From an uncultured Polaribacter sp. (GTDB lineage: Bacteria > Bacteroidota > Bacteroidia > Flavobacteriales > Flavobacteriaceae), in NCBI GenBank assembly GCA_947497755.1, contig CANMHT010000004.1, forward strand, positions 124,001 to 188,000: a DNA stretch of 64,000 nucleotides. Direction: 5' to 3'. Positions 17,104 to 25,830 of this stretch are shown here, piece after piece. Both the position numbers and the translations under genes were made by a program. Position 1 is the stretch's first letter. Each line of letters opens with the position of its first letter. Below the pieces are notes generated by a model. The model worked only from the letters and a program-made list of their open reading frames with translations, searched no databases and was not told the origin of the DNA.

Positions 17104-20100
17104 TTAATCTTTTGTATAATATTGATACGCAATTACTGTTTGATTATAGTTGTTTATAAGCGCTAAATAATGCTGCATAACTTGAAAGTAAGCATTAAAA
17201 CTTTGACCAAACTGATAGGCATCAATCTCTCCTGATTTATAAGCCAATTGTAGTTTGTTTAAAAAAGTTGTTGCTTGATTTTTTGAACTATCTATGCTTT
17301 CTAATTCTTTACTTAAATAAGTAAGCTGTTCTTGTAAACTTTTAAAAGTATTCTGTATGGCGATTTTTGTCGCATTGTTTTCAAAAACTACTTTTTCTTT
17401 TTCCAATTGCTGCCTTTTTACCTTGGCTTTTTTTGACCAAATAGATAATGGTATGTTTAATCCGACTCTAAAACCAGTATATCCAATAGCATTTCCTGTT
17501 TTTCTATTGATTAATCCAGCGGTTAGTTCAGGAAAATACCCAGCTTTTGCCAATGCTACATTCCTCTCTGCAACAACATTACTTTTTTGTAACAAAGTTG
17601 TAAATGAATCTGCTAATGCCATTTCATTTAAATCGACCTGTTTTTTTACTGGAAATTTTGTTTTAGGTGATATAACATCTGTAATTTGTAGCAAACGCTT
17701 TAACTGATTTTCTACTATAATAAACTGCTTATAAATCGCTGTTTTTTGCGATTGAATTCCAAGGCTTTGAATGCTAGTTAAATCATTTTCTAAACCTCCA
17801 ATTTCTCCACTTGCATGTAACTTATTCGCTACACTTTTTATTTCATTACTGTTTTTTTGTTGTTCTTCTAATAAAGATTTTAAAGCGTATAAATAATGCC
17901 ATTGCTGATATAAACTTTTTGCTTTTCTTACTGTTTCTTTCAATGAAATTTCATTATTCACAATAGCTACATCTCTTTGAACAACAGCTAATTTTCTCTT
18001 TTGTACATGAGAAACTATAGAACCAAAATTCTGTTGAATAGCCCATTCTTTTTCTGTAGTATTTACCGCTACTCCAACATCTTGATAACTTATTGAAGTT
18101 GGATTTATTTCTATTGCTGCAGAAACGTTAGTTTTACTTTGTTTAACAGCCAATGTTGATTTCTTTAAATCTACAGCATTTTTAATAGCTAAAGTAATCG
18201 CTTCTTCTTCTGAAAGCTTTTTTACTGATTCTTGAGCTTGAATAGTCAATGAACTAAACAATAAGCCTACAAGCATTAAAGTTTTAGAAACTGTTAGTTT
18301 AACTGATTTTATGGTTTCAAATAATACATACAAAATTGGTAAAATTAATAAGGTTAATAAAGTGGCAGAAACCAAACCACCAATAACTACGGTTGCTAAT
18401 GGTTTTTGTACTTCTGCTCCTGCAGATGAAGAAATTGCCATTGGTAAAAAACCTAAAGAAGCTACTAATGCAGTTAAAATTACTGGACGTAATCGAATGC
18501 TCGTTCCTTTTTTAACGATTTCGATTAAATTGGTAATTCCCTCTTTTTTTAATCGATTGAATTCTGCAATTAATACAATTCCGTTTAGTACAGCTACACC
18601 AAATAAGGCTATAAACCCTATTCCTGCCGAAATAGAAAAAGGCATATCTCTAAGCCACAAAGCAAACACTCCACCAATTGCAGACATTGGAATCGCTGTA
18701 AAAATTAGTATACTTTGTTTTACTGATTTAAAGGTGATGTATAATAGTATAAAAATCAATAATAAAGCAATTGGAACTGCTATTGACAACCTAGTTCTAG
18801 CTTCTTCTAAATTTTTAAACGTTCCTCCATAAGTAATGTAATAACCTGCATCAAACTGAATTTTTGTTGCAATTTTTTCTTGCAATTCTTTTACAATTCC
18901 GGCTACATCTCTACCTCTTACATTAAAACCAACAGTTATTCTACGTTTGGCATCATCTCTTTGTATCTGATTAGGCCCCGTTTTAAAACTTACAGTAGCT
19001 AAATTTGCTAAAGGCACCTTAGACCCATTAGGAGTAGTAATGTATAAATTACGAACATCTTCTATACTTCCTCTACTCTTTTTTTCCATACGCAGTACCA
19101 AATCAAATCGCTTTTCTCCTTCGTATACCGCTCCAGCAACCTGACCTGCAAAAGCTGTATTAACAACCATATTTACATCAGAAATATGTAAACCATAATA
19201 AGCCAACTGACTTCTATTATAATCAATTACTATTTGTTGTAAACCTGTTACTTTTTCTACATACAAGTCTTCAGCTCCTTTAACGGTTGGAATAATGTTT
19301 GCTAATTGATTTCCGTATTTTACCAATTGCTCTAAATCTTCTCCATAAACTTTTAACACAACATCTTGTCTAGCTCCTGTCATTAACTCATTAAAACGCA
19401 TTTGAATGGGCTGTTGGAACCCAAAAGTTACACCTACTATATTTTCATCAAGTGTATGTTGCATTTTCTCTGCCAATTCATTTTTAGATCTTGCTTTTGT
19501 CCATAGATTATTGTCTTTTAAGATAATCATCAAGTCAGCAGCTTCAATTGGCATTGGATCGGTTGGTATTTCAGAAGAACCTATTTTTCCAACGATTTCT
19601 TTTATTTCATCTGGATATTCTTTCAGTAATAACTCAGAAGCTTTATCTACAGCATCTACAGTATGACTAACCGAACTACCTGTTGATACACGTGTTTCTA
19701 CGGCAAAATCTCCTTCATCTAACGATGGAATAAATTCTGATCCCATATTGGTAAATACTAAAATACTTAGACCAAAAATTGTTATAGCTATCAGTAATAC
19801 TTTCTTTTTATGGGCTAAAGCTGCATCCAACATCGGTGTATAAACACGTTGTATTCTTTCAATAATTTTATCTGAAAAGGTTCTTTTTTGTTGCATTTGC
19901 TTCTTTAAAAACAACGCACTCATCATGGGCACATAGGTTAATGACAATATAAAAGCTCCAAGAATTGCAAAACTTACTGCAATGGCCATTGGCCTAAACA
20001 TTTTTCCTTCTATACCAACCAAGGCAAGAATTGGTAAATACACAATTAGAATGATAATCTCTCCAAATGCTGCGCTGGTTCTTATTTTTGAAGCGGATGC

Positions 20101-21417
20101 ATACACTTCTTCATCCATTTGCTTTTGGGTAAGTTTAACACCAGCTTTTTTTACACCTAAATAATGCAATGTGGCTTCTACAATAATTACAGAACCATCT
20201 ACAATGATCCCGAAATCAATAGCTCCTAAACTCATTAGATTTCCAGAAACACCAAAATAATTCATCAAACTGATGGCAAATAACATGGCTAACGGAATTA
20301 CAGAAGCTACAATAAGTCCAGCTCTGAAATTACCTAATAATAACACCAAAATAAAAATGACAATTAACGCACCTTCAATAAGATTGGTTGTTACAGTTCC
20401 AATAGCTTTGTTTACTAGTTTTGTTCTATCTAAAAAGGGTCTAATTGCCACACCTTCTGGTAAACTTTTTTCTATCTGAACAATTCTTTCTTTTACATTC
20501 TTTATTACTTTAGAAGAATTAGCTCCTTTTAACATCATTACAATAGCTCCTACTACTTCTCCATCTCCATTTCTAGTCATTGCTCCATAACGAACTGCGC
20601 TACCAAGCTTAACATTTCCAATATCTTTTACTAAAATTGGAGTTCCATTTGTGCTGTTTTTAACTACGATATTTTTGATATCGTCTATCTTTTTTATCAG
20701 CCCTTCACTTCTAATAAAATAAGCCTTAGGGTTTTTATCAATATAAGCTCCTCCTGTATTTTGATTGTTTTTGGCTAGTGCTTCAAACACTTCATTAATA
20801 CTTACATTTAACGATTGTAATCTTTCTGGAATGATGGCTACTTCGTATTGTTTTAAAAATCCACCAAAACTACTTACATCTGCAACTCCTTCTATTCCTA
20901 GTAATTGCCTACGTACAATCCAATCTTGAATTGAACGAAGTTCCATTGCTGGATACTTCTTTTCATAACCTTCTTTTGCATATAAAGTGTATTGATAAAT
21001 TTCTCCCAATCCCGTAGTAACAGGAGCCATTGTTGGAGTGCCAACGCCATCAGGAATTTGATTTTTGGCCTCAGATAAACGCTCATTAATTTGTTGTCTG
21101 GCCCAATAAACATCTACATTGTCTTTAAAAACAACAGTAACAACACTTAATCCAAATCGAGAAAAAGAACGAACTTCTTCAATATCTGGAATACTTGCCA
21201 TTGTCATTTCTATAGGAAAAGTAACTAAGCGTTCTATATCTTGTGCAGATTGTGATGGTGCAGAAGTAATAATTTGCACCTGATTATTGGTAATATCTGG
21301 CACTGCATCAATAGGTAATTGTTGAACAGAATATATTCCCCAACCTATTAAGCCAAATACGAACATTCCAATAATCAATTTATTTTTAATTGAAAATTTG
21401 ATAATGTAATCTAACAT
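17104..21417 (-). CDS. CusA/CzcA-type heavy-metal RND pump fused to a TolC-like outer-membrane factor
   Basis: 1437 residues, versus about 1040 for a normal CusA/CzcA. Residues 1-1040 are a complete RND pump: first helix IKNKLIIGMFVFGLIGWGIY, GGFLKQYEV, the proton-relay helix DFGIIVDGSVIIVEA and VLNGIVLIAEFNR. Around residues 1044-1061 a second signal-peptide-like segment (SKTLMLVGLLFSSLTIQAQ) appears, followed by about 375 residues of CzcC/TolC-type outer-membrane efflux protein (LSEEEAITLAIKNAVDLK, two long helical hairpins, GFRVGLNIPL). The operon order is His-rich protein, pump-channel, adaptor. It would expel Cu+/Ag+ or Zn/Co/Cd ions; which metal cannot be told from sequence alone. Confidence 0.92.
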   Translation of the reverse strand: MLDYIIKFSIKNKLIIGMFVFGLIGWGIYSVQQLPIDAVPDITNNQVQIITSAPSQSAQDIERLVTFPIEMTMASIPDIEEVRSFSRFGLSVVTVVFKDNVDVYWARQQINERLSEAKNQIPDGVGTPTMAPVTTGLGEIYQYTLYAKEGYEKKYPAMELRSIQDWIVRRQLLGIEGVADVSSFGGFLKQYEVAIIPERLQSLNVSINEVFEALAKNNQNTGGAYIDKNPKAYFIRSEGLIKKIDDIKNIVVKNSTNGTPILVKDIGNVKLGSAVRYGAMTRNGDGEVVGAIVMMLKGANSSKVIKNVKERIVQIEKSLPEGVAIRPFLDRTKLVNKAIGTVTTNLIEGALIVIFILVLLLGNFRAGLIVASVIPLAMLFAISLMNYFGVSGNLMSLGAIDFGIIVDGSVIIVEATLHYLGVKKAGVKLTQKQMDEEVYASASKIRTSAAFGEIIILIVYLPILALVGIEGKMFRPMAIAVSFAILGAFILSLTYVPMMSALFLKKQMQQKRTFSDKIIERIQRVYTPMLDAALAHKKKVLLIAITIFGLSILVFTNMGSEFIPSLDEGDFAVETRVSTGSSVSHTVDAVDKASELLLKEYPDEIKEIVGKIGSSEIPTDPMPIEAADLMIILKDNNLWTKARSKNELAEKMQHTLDENIVGVTFGFQQPIQMRFNELMTGARQDVVLKVYGEDLEQLVKYGNQLANIIPTVKGAEDLYVEKVTGLQQIVIDYNRSQLAYYGLHISDVNMVVNTAFAGQVAGAVYEGEKRFDLVLRMEKKSRGSIEDVRNLYITTPNGSKVPLANLATVSFKTGPNQIQRDDAKRRITVGFNVRGRDVAGIVKELQEKIATKIQFDAGYYITYGGTFKNLEEARTRLSIAVPIALLLIFILLYITFKSVKQSILIFTAIPMSAIGGVFALWLRDMPFSISAGIGFIALFGVAVLNGIVLIAEFNRLKKEGITNLIEIVKKGTSIRLRPVILTALVASLGFLPMAISSSAGAEVQKPLATVVIGGLVSATLLTLLILPILYVLFETIKSVKLTVSKTLMLVGLLFSSLTIQAQESVKKLSEEEAITLAIKNAVDLKKSTLAVKQSKTNVSAAIEINPTSISYQDVGVAVNTTEKEWAIQQNFGSIVSHVQKRKLAVVQRDVAIVNNEISLKETVRKAKSLYQQWHYLYALKSLLEEQQKNSNEIKSVANKLHASGEIGGLENDLTSIQSLGIQSQKTAIYKQFIIVENQLKRLLQITDVISPKTKFPVKKQVDLNEMALADSFTTLLQKSNVVAERNVALAKAGYFPELTAGLINRKTGNAIGYTGFRVGLNIPLSIWSKKAKVKRQQLEKEKVVFENNATKIAIQNTFKSLQEQLTYLSKELESIDSSKNQATTFLNKLQLAYKSGEIDAYQFGQSFNAYFQVMQHYLALINNYNQTVIAYQYYTKD

Positions 21418-21515
21418 TTTAATTTATTTATATATGACACAATGATTTTAGTAATTGAACAACTACTAAAACTTTATCATCTTAATTGAATAAGATATAT
21501 GTACTATGTAATAAA

Positions 21516-21860
21516 TTAAACCTGTGGAGGCTCGAGAAGGGTATCTAAATAATTAGATAGAAAAGATTTTTGATAATAATGAATTGGCTGTGACTCTTGA
21601 ACAACACCAATTAAATTACATTCCACATTTAATGGAGCAATAATAGCACTAGAAAACCCTAAAGAAGTACAATGATGATGGTGATTCCTTTCTTTATGTT
21701 CATCAGAATCATTTTTGTGATGTTCTTGTTGATGATGCTCATCCATTATTTCTAAATGATGTGTATCTACAGTATCAGTAAAAATAATAGCATCAACATG
21801 TGCTTGTACTGGAGGTACAAACATTAACAAAACCATTATTAAAATACCAAACTGTTTCAA
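21516..21860 (-). CDS. His-rich secreted protein of the metal-efflux operon
   Basis: 114 residues: signal peptide MKQFGILIMVLLMFVPPVQA, then a strongly His-rich metal-binding stretch (HHLEIMDEHHQQEHHKNDSD and NHHHHC, about residues 38-66), then a short C-terminal part with one further Cys. Similar small His-rich proteins often precede CusA/CzcA genes in Bacteroidota. It lies 98 nt upstream of the RND gene on the same strand and is probably a periplasmic metal buffer or sensor. Assigned by composition and position, not by family. Confidence 0.75.
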   Translation of the reverse strand: MKQFGILIMVLLMFVPPVQAHVDAIIFTDTVDTHHLEIMDEHHQQEHHKNDSDEHKERNHHHHCTSLGFSSAIIAPLNVECNLIGVVQESQPIHYYQKSFLSNYLDTLLEPPQV

Positions 21861-21906
21861 AGTGTCCTTGTAAGAACTACAAAAATAAAAAGTTTTTCAC
21901 TAAAAA

Positions 21907-22296
21907 TCACTTATTTAACCTGTTTTTAACGTACTCAACTTCAGTTTTTCCATGTTTTTTAGGTTTGCCATTTTCATCTAAAGAAACCATAACAATCTTG
22001 TCTATTTCGATGATAGTTTTACGAGTAAGTTTATTTCTAACCTCACATTTTAAAGTAATAGAAGAGTTACCAAATGCAAGTACTTCCATTCCGATTTCTA
22101 TAATATCTCCTTGTTTTGCAGAGCTAACAAAGTCTATTTCTGACATAAATTTTGTTACTGTTCTAGGAATTTCTAATTGGATGATAGCATAAATTCCAAG
22201 TTCTTCATCAATCCATTGCAATAACCTTCCTCCAAATAAAGTTCCGTTTGGATTTAAGTCTTCTGGTTTTACCCATTTTCTTGTGTGAAATCTCAT
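21907..22296 (-). CDS. acyl-CoA thioesterase, hotdog fold (YciA-like)
   Basis: 129 residues, usual length for the YciA/BACH group. The signature NPNGTLFGGRLLQWIDEE contains the catalytic-helix Asp (normally in N-x-x-G-x-x-x-G-G-x-x-L-x-x-x-D), followed by KFMSEIDFVSSAKQGDIIEI and late strand residues. Hydrolyses short/medium acyl-CoA to free CoA. It is 47 nt upstream of the His-rich protein on the same strand, but likely unrelated in function. Confidence 0.85.
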   Translation of the reverse strand: MRFHTRKWVKPEDLNPNGTLFGGRLLQWIDEELGIYAIIQLEIPRTVTKFMSEIDFVSSAKQGDIIEIGMEVLAFGNSSITLKCEVRNKLTRKTIIEIDKIVMVSLDENGKPKKHGKTEVEYVKNRLNK

Positions 22297-22368
22297 AATT
22301 TATCTTTTTAAATACATTGCAAATTTCGGAAAATTGTACCTAGGAAAATTCATTTGATTATTGTTTAA

Positions 22369-24396
22369 TCAAATTTTACCATAGTATTTTCTGATAAACC
22401 ATTCTACCGAAAATAATAAAAGTACAAGCAATAAAATGAGTTCCCAATCTATTAAATACTCATTAATCCTTTTTGATTTTTGAATACTTGTATAACGAGT
22501 ATCATTAATCAAATCTTGATATAGGGCTGAAATATTCGTTTCATTGTATACATTGCCATCTGTTTTTGTAGCTAGCAATTTTAAATCTTTATAATTGGCT
22601 TTTGTAAACTGTTCTTCTATTTGATAATCAGTAATTTTAAATTGACCTGTTTTCTGAATCGATTGGTTTTCTACAGTTACCACAAAACGATAATTACCAG
22701 AAGGTAAATCTTCTAATACACCTTCAAAAGAGTTTTTCTTTAAAGAAAATGGTATGTTTTGGCTAATACTTGTGTCTGTATTAGTTAATTTTAATGTAAT
22801 CACAGCACGTTCATCAAACTGATAATTTTTATCTACATAAAAAGCAGAGAAAACAATAGAAGCATTGGCAGTATACAACTGTTCATAATCTACACTGAGT
22901 CGCTCTCTTTTCTTAGTTGAAGCAACATATTGAATTAAATTACTTATAAAAGCATCAAAATCTTGAAACGCATTACTATGCAAAAAAGAAGCAGCTCGCC
23001 ATTTCCAAAGGCCTTCTCCAAATAAAACAGCAGACTTTTGAGTATCATTTTCAAAAGTAGCTAATAAAGGGGTTTGTGTAGAAATACCTGCAATATTCTG
23101 ATATAAAAGTGCATCATATTTTGTATTGAGTGTAATTTTTCCGTAAGCGTCTGTTAAAGGTGGAAAAGTTTCAAAACTAATATTCTTTTGTCCAAATGTT
23201 AAAAAACCACTATTAAATGTAGGTGTATAATCTTCGGTTTGCTGAATGCTATTTTTATAATAGTTTGGTTGCATCTCATTTAAGAAATTCCAATTGGTAT
23301 TCGCTCCTGAAATGACAAAATAATTTTGCTTACTATTTTTTATCCTATCAAAAACAGATTGAAACTGAACTGTTGGCTGATATAAAATTACCAATTGATA
23401 ATCAGATAAATCAGAGTTAAAATCACTAATGTTTTGTATGGTTACAGAACGTTGTTTATTCGTCTCTATAGATTTTTTTAGCGCTCCTAGATCTGGATGT
23501 ACTACAGATGTTAACAACAAAATTTTCGTTTGTTCATTCAACACTTCTACAGAAAATGTTTTTGCATTGTTTTCTGTGTTTTTCTCCTTTTCTAAAGGAA
23601 GAATACTTGCTTTATAATAATGTAATCCTTCTTTATCTGATTGTAAAACTGCATTGATTACTGCTACATTTTTAGTTGGATTTAATACTACTTTTTCTCT
23701 AAAAACAACCTTTCCTTTGTTTTCAATAATAAGTTGACTGCTTACAGCTTTATTCCCTTCATATAATAAACTTATTTCTACCGGGAACTTATTCTTTAAA
23801 TAGCTGTATTTATTTACGTTCAACTGAGAAATTCTCAAATCTTCTGGAGCAATTGTATCTCCAATAATTACTGGGTAAACTCTATTTTTTGTAGTATTAT
23901 ATGAATATAAACTTCCTTGAGTTTGATTTCCGTCTGTTATTAAAATAACAGGAGATTTTTTTTCAGAAACTATTGTAGTTATTTCTTCTAAAGCATTAAA
24001 AATATTGGTGTTATTCCCAGAAAAATTTAAAGAATCTAATTTTTGTAAACTAGTATCAAACTGGTAATGCTCAATATCGAATTTATTAAGTAATGTTTGT
24101 TGAGATTGTAGTTCTACTAGCATACTTTTAACAACAGTTTCTTTTTGAAAATGCTTAATAGAAAGAGAATTGTCTACTAATACAGAAAGTGTTGGTTTTT
24201 CGTTACTAATTTGTACTCTTTCAATTTGTGGGTTGATTAATAATACAAGCAACAAAAAAAGGCTTAAACTCCGTAGACAAAAAAGTAGTATATCTATTTT
24301 ACTTTGTTGTTTGGTCTTGTAAAAATAGAGCAACCAAGAAACTGCTAAACTAAAAAGTAAAGCTATAATTAAGTATATGATAGTTATTGTTTGCAA
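22369..24396 (-). CDS. membrane protein with VWA-like domain
   Basis: 675 residues. Two N-terminal helices (about 5-25 and 37-57), then a von Willebrand A-like domain with a MIDAS motif (LVDNSLS, about residues 84-90) and VILITDGNQTQGSL, then beta-rich and Ig-like modules, and a C-terminal helix (about 652-668). This layout matches the BatA/VWA-type or glutamine-amidotransferase-like membrane proteins common in Bacteroidota; the exact role is unknown. No partner MoxR or BatB genes are adjacent. A terminator for the next gene lies 59 nt beyond its start. Confidence 0.75.
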   Translation of the reverse strand: MQTITIIYLIIALLFSLAVSWLLYFYKTKQQSKIDILLFCLRSLSLFLLLVLLINPQIERVQISNEKPTLSVLVDNSLSIKHFQKETVVKSMLVELQSQQTLLNKFDIEHYQFDTSLQKLDSLNFSGNNTNIFNALEEITTIVSEKKSPVILITDGNQTQGSLYSYNTTKNRVYPVIIGDTIAPEDLRISQLNVNKYSYLKNKFPVEISLLYEGNKAVSSQLIIENKGKVVFREKVVLNPTKNVAVINAVLQSDKEGLHYYKASILPLEKEKNTENNAKTFSVEVLNEQTKILLLTSVVHPDLGALKKSIETNKQRSVTIQNISDFNSDLSDYQLVILYQPTVQFQSVFDRIKNSKQNYFVISGANTNWNFLNEMQPNYYKNSIQQTEDYTPTFNSGFLTFGQKNISFETFPPLTDAYGKITLNTKYDALLYQNIAGISTQTPLLATFENDTQKSAVLFGEGLWKWRAASFLHSNAFQDFDAFISNLIQYVASTKKRERLSVDYEQLYTANASIVFSAFYVDKNYQFDERAVITLKLTNTDTSISQNIPFSLKKNSFEGVLEDLPSGNYRFVVTVENQSIQKTGQFKITDYQIEEQFTKANYKDLKLLATKTDGNVYNETNISALYQDLINDTRYTSIQKSKRINEYLIDWELILLLVLLLFSVEWFIRKYYGKI

Positions 24397-24454
24397 TCAA
24401 ATAAAAATGAAAGGTAAATCTACTAATTCTCTAGTAAATTTATTTGTTAAAAAT

Positions 24455-24494
24455 AAAAAACCTGCAATAATCTTAAGACTATTGCAGGTTTTAA
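24455..24494 (-). terminator. intrinsic terminator after the PKD-like lipoprotein
   Basis: Stem AAAACCTGCAATA / TATTGCAGGTTTT with an inner TCTTAAGA palindrome; U-tract on the minus strand from the A-run at 24455-24460. Lies 18 nt past the stop at 24512. Confidence 0.8.
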
Positions 24495-24511
24495 TTAAAA
24501 CTATTTAGTGA

Positions 24512-25504
24512 TTAAAAATCACCTCCTTTTCCATCTCCAGGTTCACAATTTGTATTTGGATATACAACTTTACTTATAGTTTTGACACAATAACCTTCAG
24601 TAATAGTTGCTGTTAGCGTAAATGGTAGTGAACTATTTGGCTTTACTTTTGCTTGTACATTTCCAGATACATATAATATTTGAGCATTTGTAGCTGACCA
24701 AGTAATATTATTACTTGATCCAGTATAATACAGAGTATACCAACCGTAATTATTAGGATTATTAGCTGGATAACAAGGTTTTACATCTTCCTCCATATAA
24801 GCAGAAATTGCAGTATTACAGTTATTAATTGGTATAATTTCTTTTGTAACTGTTTGCACACAACTTCCTTCTGTTATTGTTGCAGTTAAAATAATTGGAT
24901 TAAGATTTGTTGCTTTTACAATCACTTCAAATTTTCCATTTGACGAAACTATTACTCCATTATTTACTGACCATGTTACATTAGAACTATTCCCAGTATA
25001 TGATAATGAATATTTCCCATTAGGTGTAGGGTAACCTACTGGAATTTGCTCATCAATATTTGCTTGAATACCACAATTTCCATTTCCATTATTCCCAATT
25101 GTGTTAATATGTTTTGTAACCCCACAATGTGTTGAAGTATTCGTTGAATCAGTAACAGAAACTATTAAAACTCCATCTCCAGCGTTATAATTATTAGGAT
25201 ATTGAATAGTTATAGTATTGTTGGTTGTATTTGTACCAACTGTAGTGATAGTACCAGTAGCTGACCAAGAGAAAATTGCATTACTTATATTAGAAGAAAC
25301 TCCAAAAGTCTCTGTTTTAGCATTTAAATCATAAGAGATAGAATACATTGTACAAGTAGTTGTTGATTGAATAACTGCCAAATCATCAATAGAATTGTCT
25401 ATAATACTATTCTGCACTTGTTGTTCTTCAATAAATTCTGATTCAGAACAAGAGAATGAAATTAAAAGAGTTAATAGAAAGGTAATTTTGAATAAATTTT
25501 TCAT
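24512..25504 (-). CDS. lipoprotein with PKD/Ig-like repeats
   Basis: 330 residues with lipobox MKNLFKITFLLTLLISFSC. After a linker, the protein carries two and a half similar Ig/PKD-like units: each has a core like YSLSYTGNSSNVTWSVNNG, then a strand block ILTATITEG-C-V-T--I, and a disulfide-type Cys pair (ITEGSCVQTVTKEIIPINNC; ITEGYCVKTISKVVYPNTNC). Such repeats are seen in surface lipoproteins of Bacteroidota. No enzymatic motif. Position next to a degenerate secreted-protein gene suggests local turnover of surface genes. Confidence 0.75.
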   Translation of the reverse strand: MKNLFKITFLLTLLISFSCSESEFIEEQQVQNSIIDNSIDDLAVIQSTTTCTMYSISYDLNAKTETFGVSSNISNAIFSWSATGTITTVGTNTTNNTITIQYPNNYNAGDGVLIVSVTDSTNTSTHCGVTKHINTIGNNGNGNCGIQANIDEQIPVGYPTPNGKYSLSYTGNSSNVTWSVNNGVIVSSNGKFEVIVKATNLNPIILTATITEGSCVQTVTKEIIPINNCNTAISAYMEEDVKPCYPANNPNNYGWYTLYYTGSSNNITWSATNAQILYVSGNVQAKVKPNSSLPFTLTATITEGYCVKTISKVVYPNTNCEPGDGKGGDF

Positions 25505-25588
25505 AGTAAATTATTTTTAAGATTTGGTGTAAATGTATAAATCTACCTGTTAATAAAAACAGGTATAAATACCTGTTTTTATTTTTTC

Positions 25589-25768
25589 TTAACAATATTT
25601 AAAAATTTTATCAATATCTACTGGTTTAGAATTTGCTTGAAAAACTTTTAAACCTAAATCGTAATACTTTTTTACCAACAGATTTAAAGAATCTTTATGA
25701 AACTTTGATTCTGCAAAACTTAGGCTAGGAAAAGATGATGTTAGCAATAATAACAGTTGTCACTTCAT
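25589..25768 (-). pseudogene. small secreted-protein gene broken by a TGA at codon 3
   Basis: Reading from an ATG at 25768 gives Met-Lys-stop (TGA at 25760-25762), after which the same frame is open for 56 further codons and reads like a signal peptide, QLLLLLTSSFPSLSFAES, then a Lys-rich helical segment (KFHKDSLNLLVKKYYDLGLK), ending at TAA 25589. A clean signal peptide directly behind an in-frame stop is strong evidence of a nonsense-mutated secreted gene; the short remainder suggests 3' truncation as well. It lies 84 nt before the PKD-like lipoprotein start. Confidence 0.5.
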
Positions 25769-25830
25769 CTTTTTAGTTTTAGGCAAGCTACTATTATTCG
25801 TTTTAAAAAAAGTTATTTTATGAAACACAA

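Noticed and set aside
18311..18832. 173-codon ORF on the plus strand inside the RND pump gene
   Set aside because: It is the mirror of the transmembrane region of the minus-strand pump; the minus frame has clear RND motifs and this one has no domain.
21800..22192. 130-codon plus-strand ORF over the thioesterase gene
   Set aside because: Antisense to a hotdog-fold thioesterase with a complete catalytic motif; no domain on this strand.
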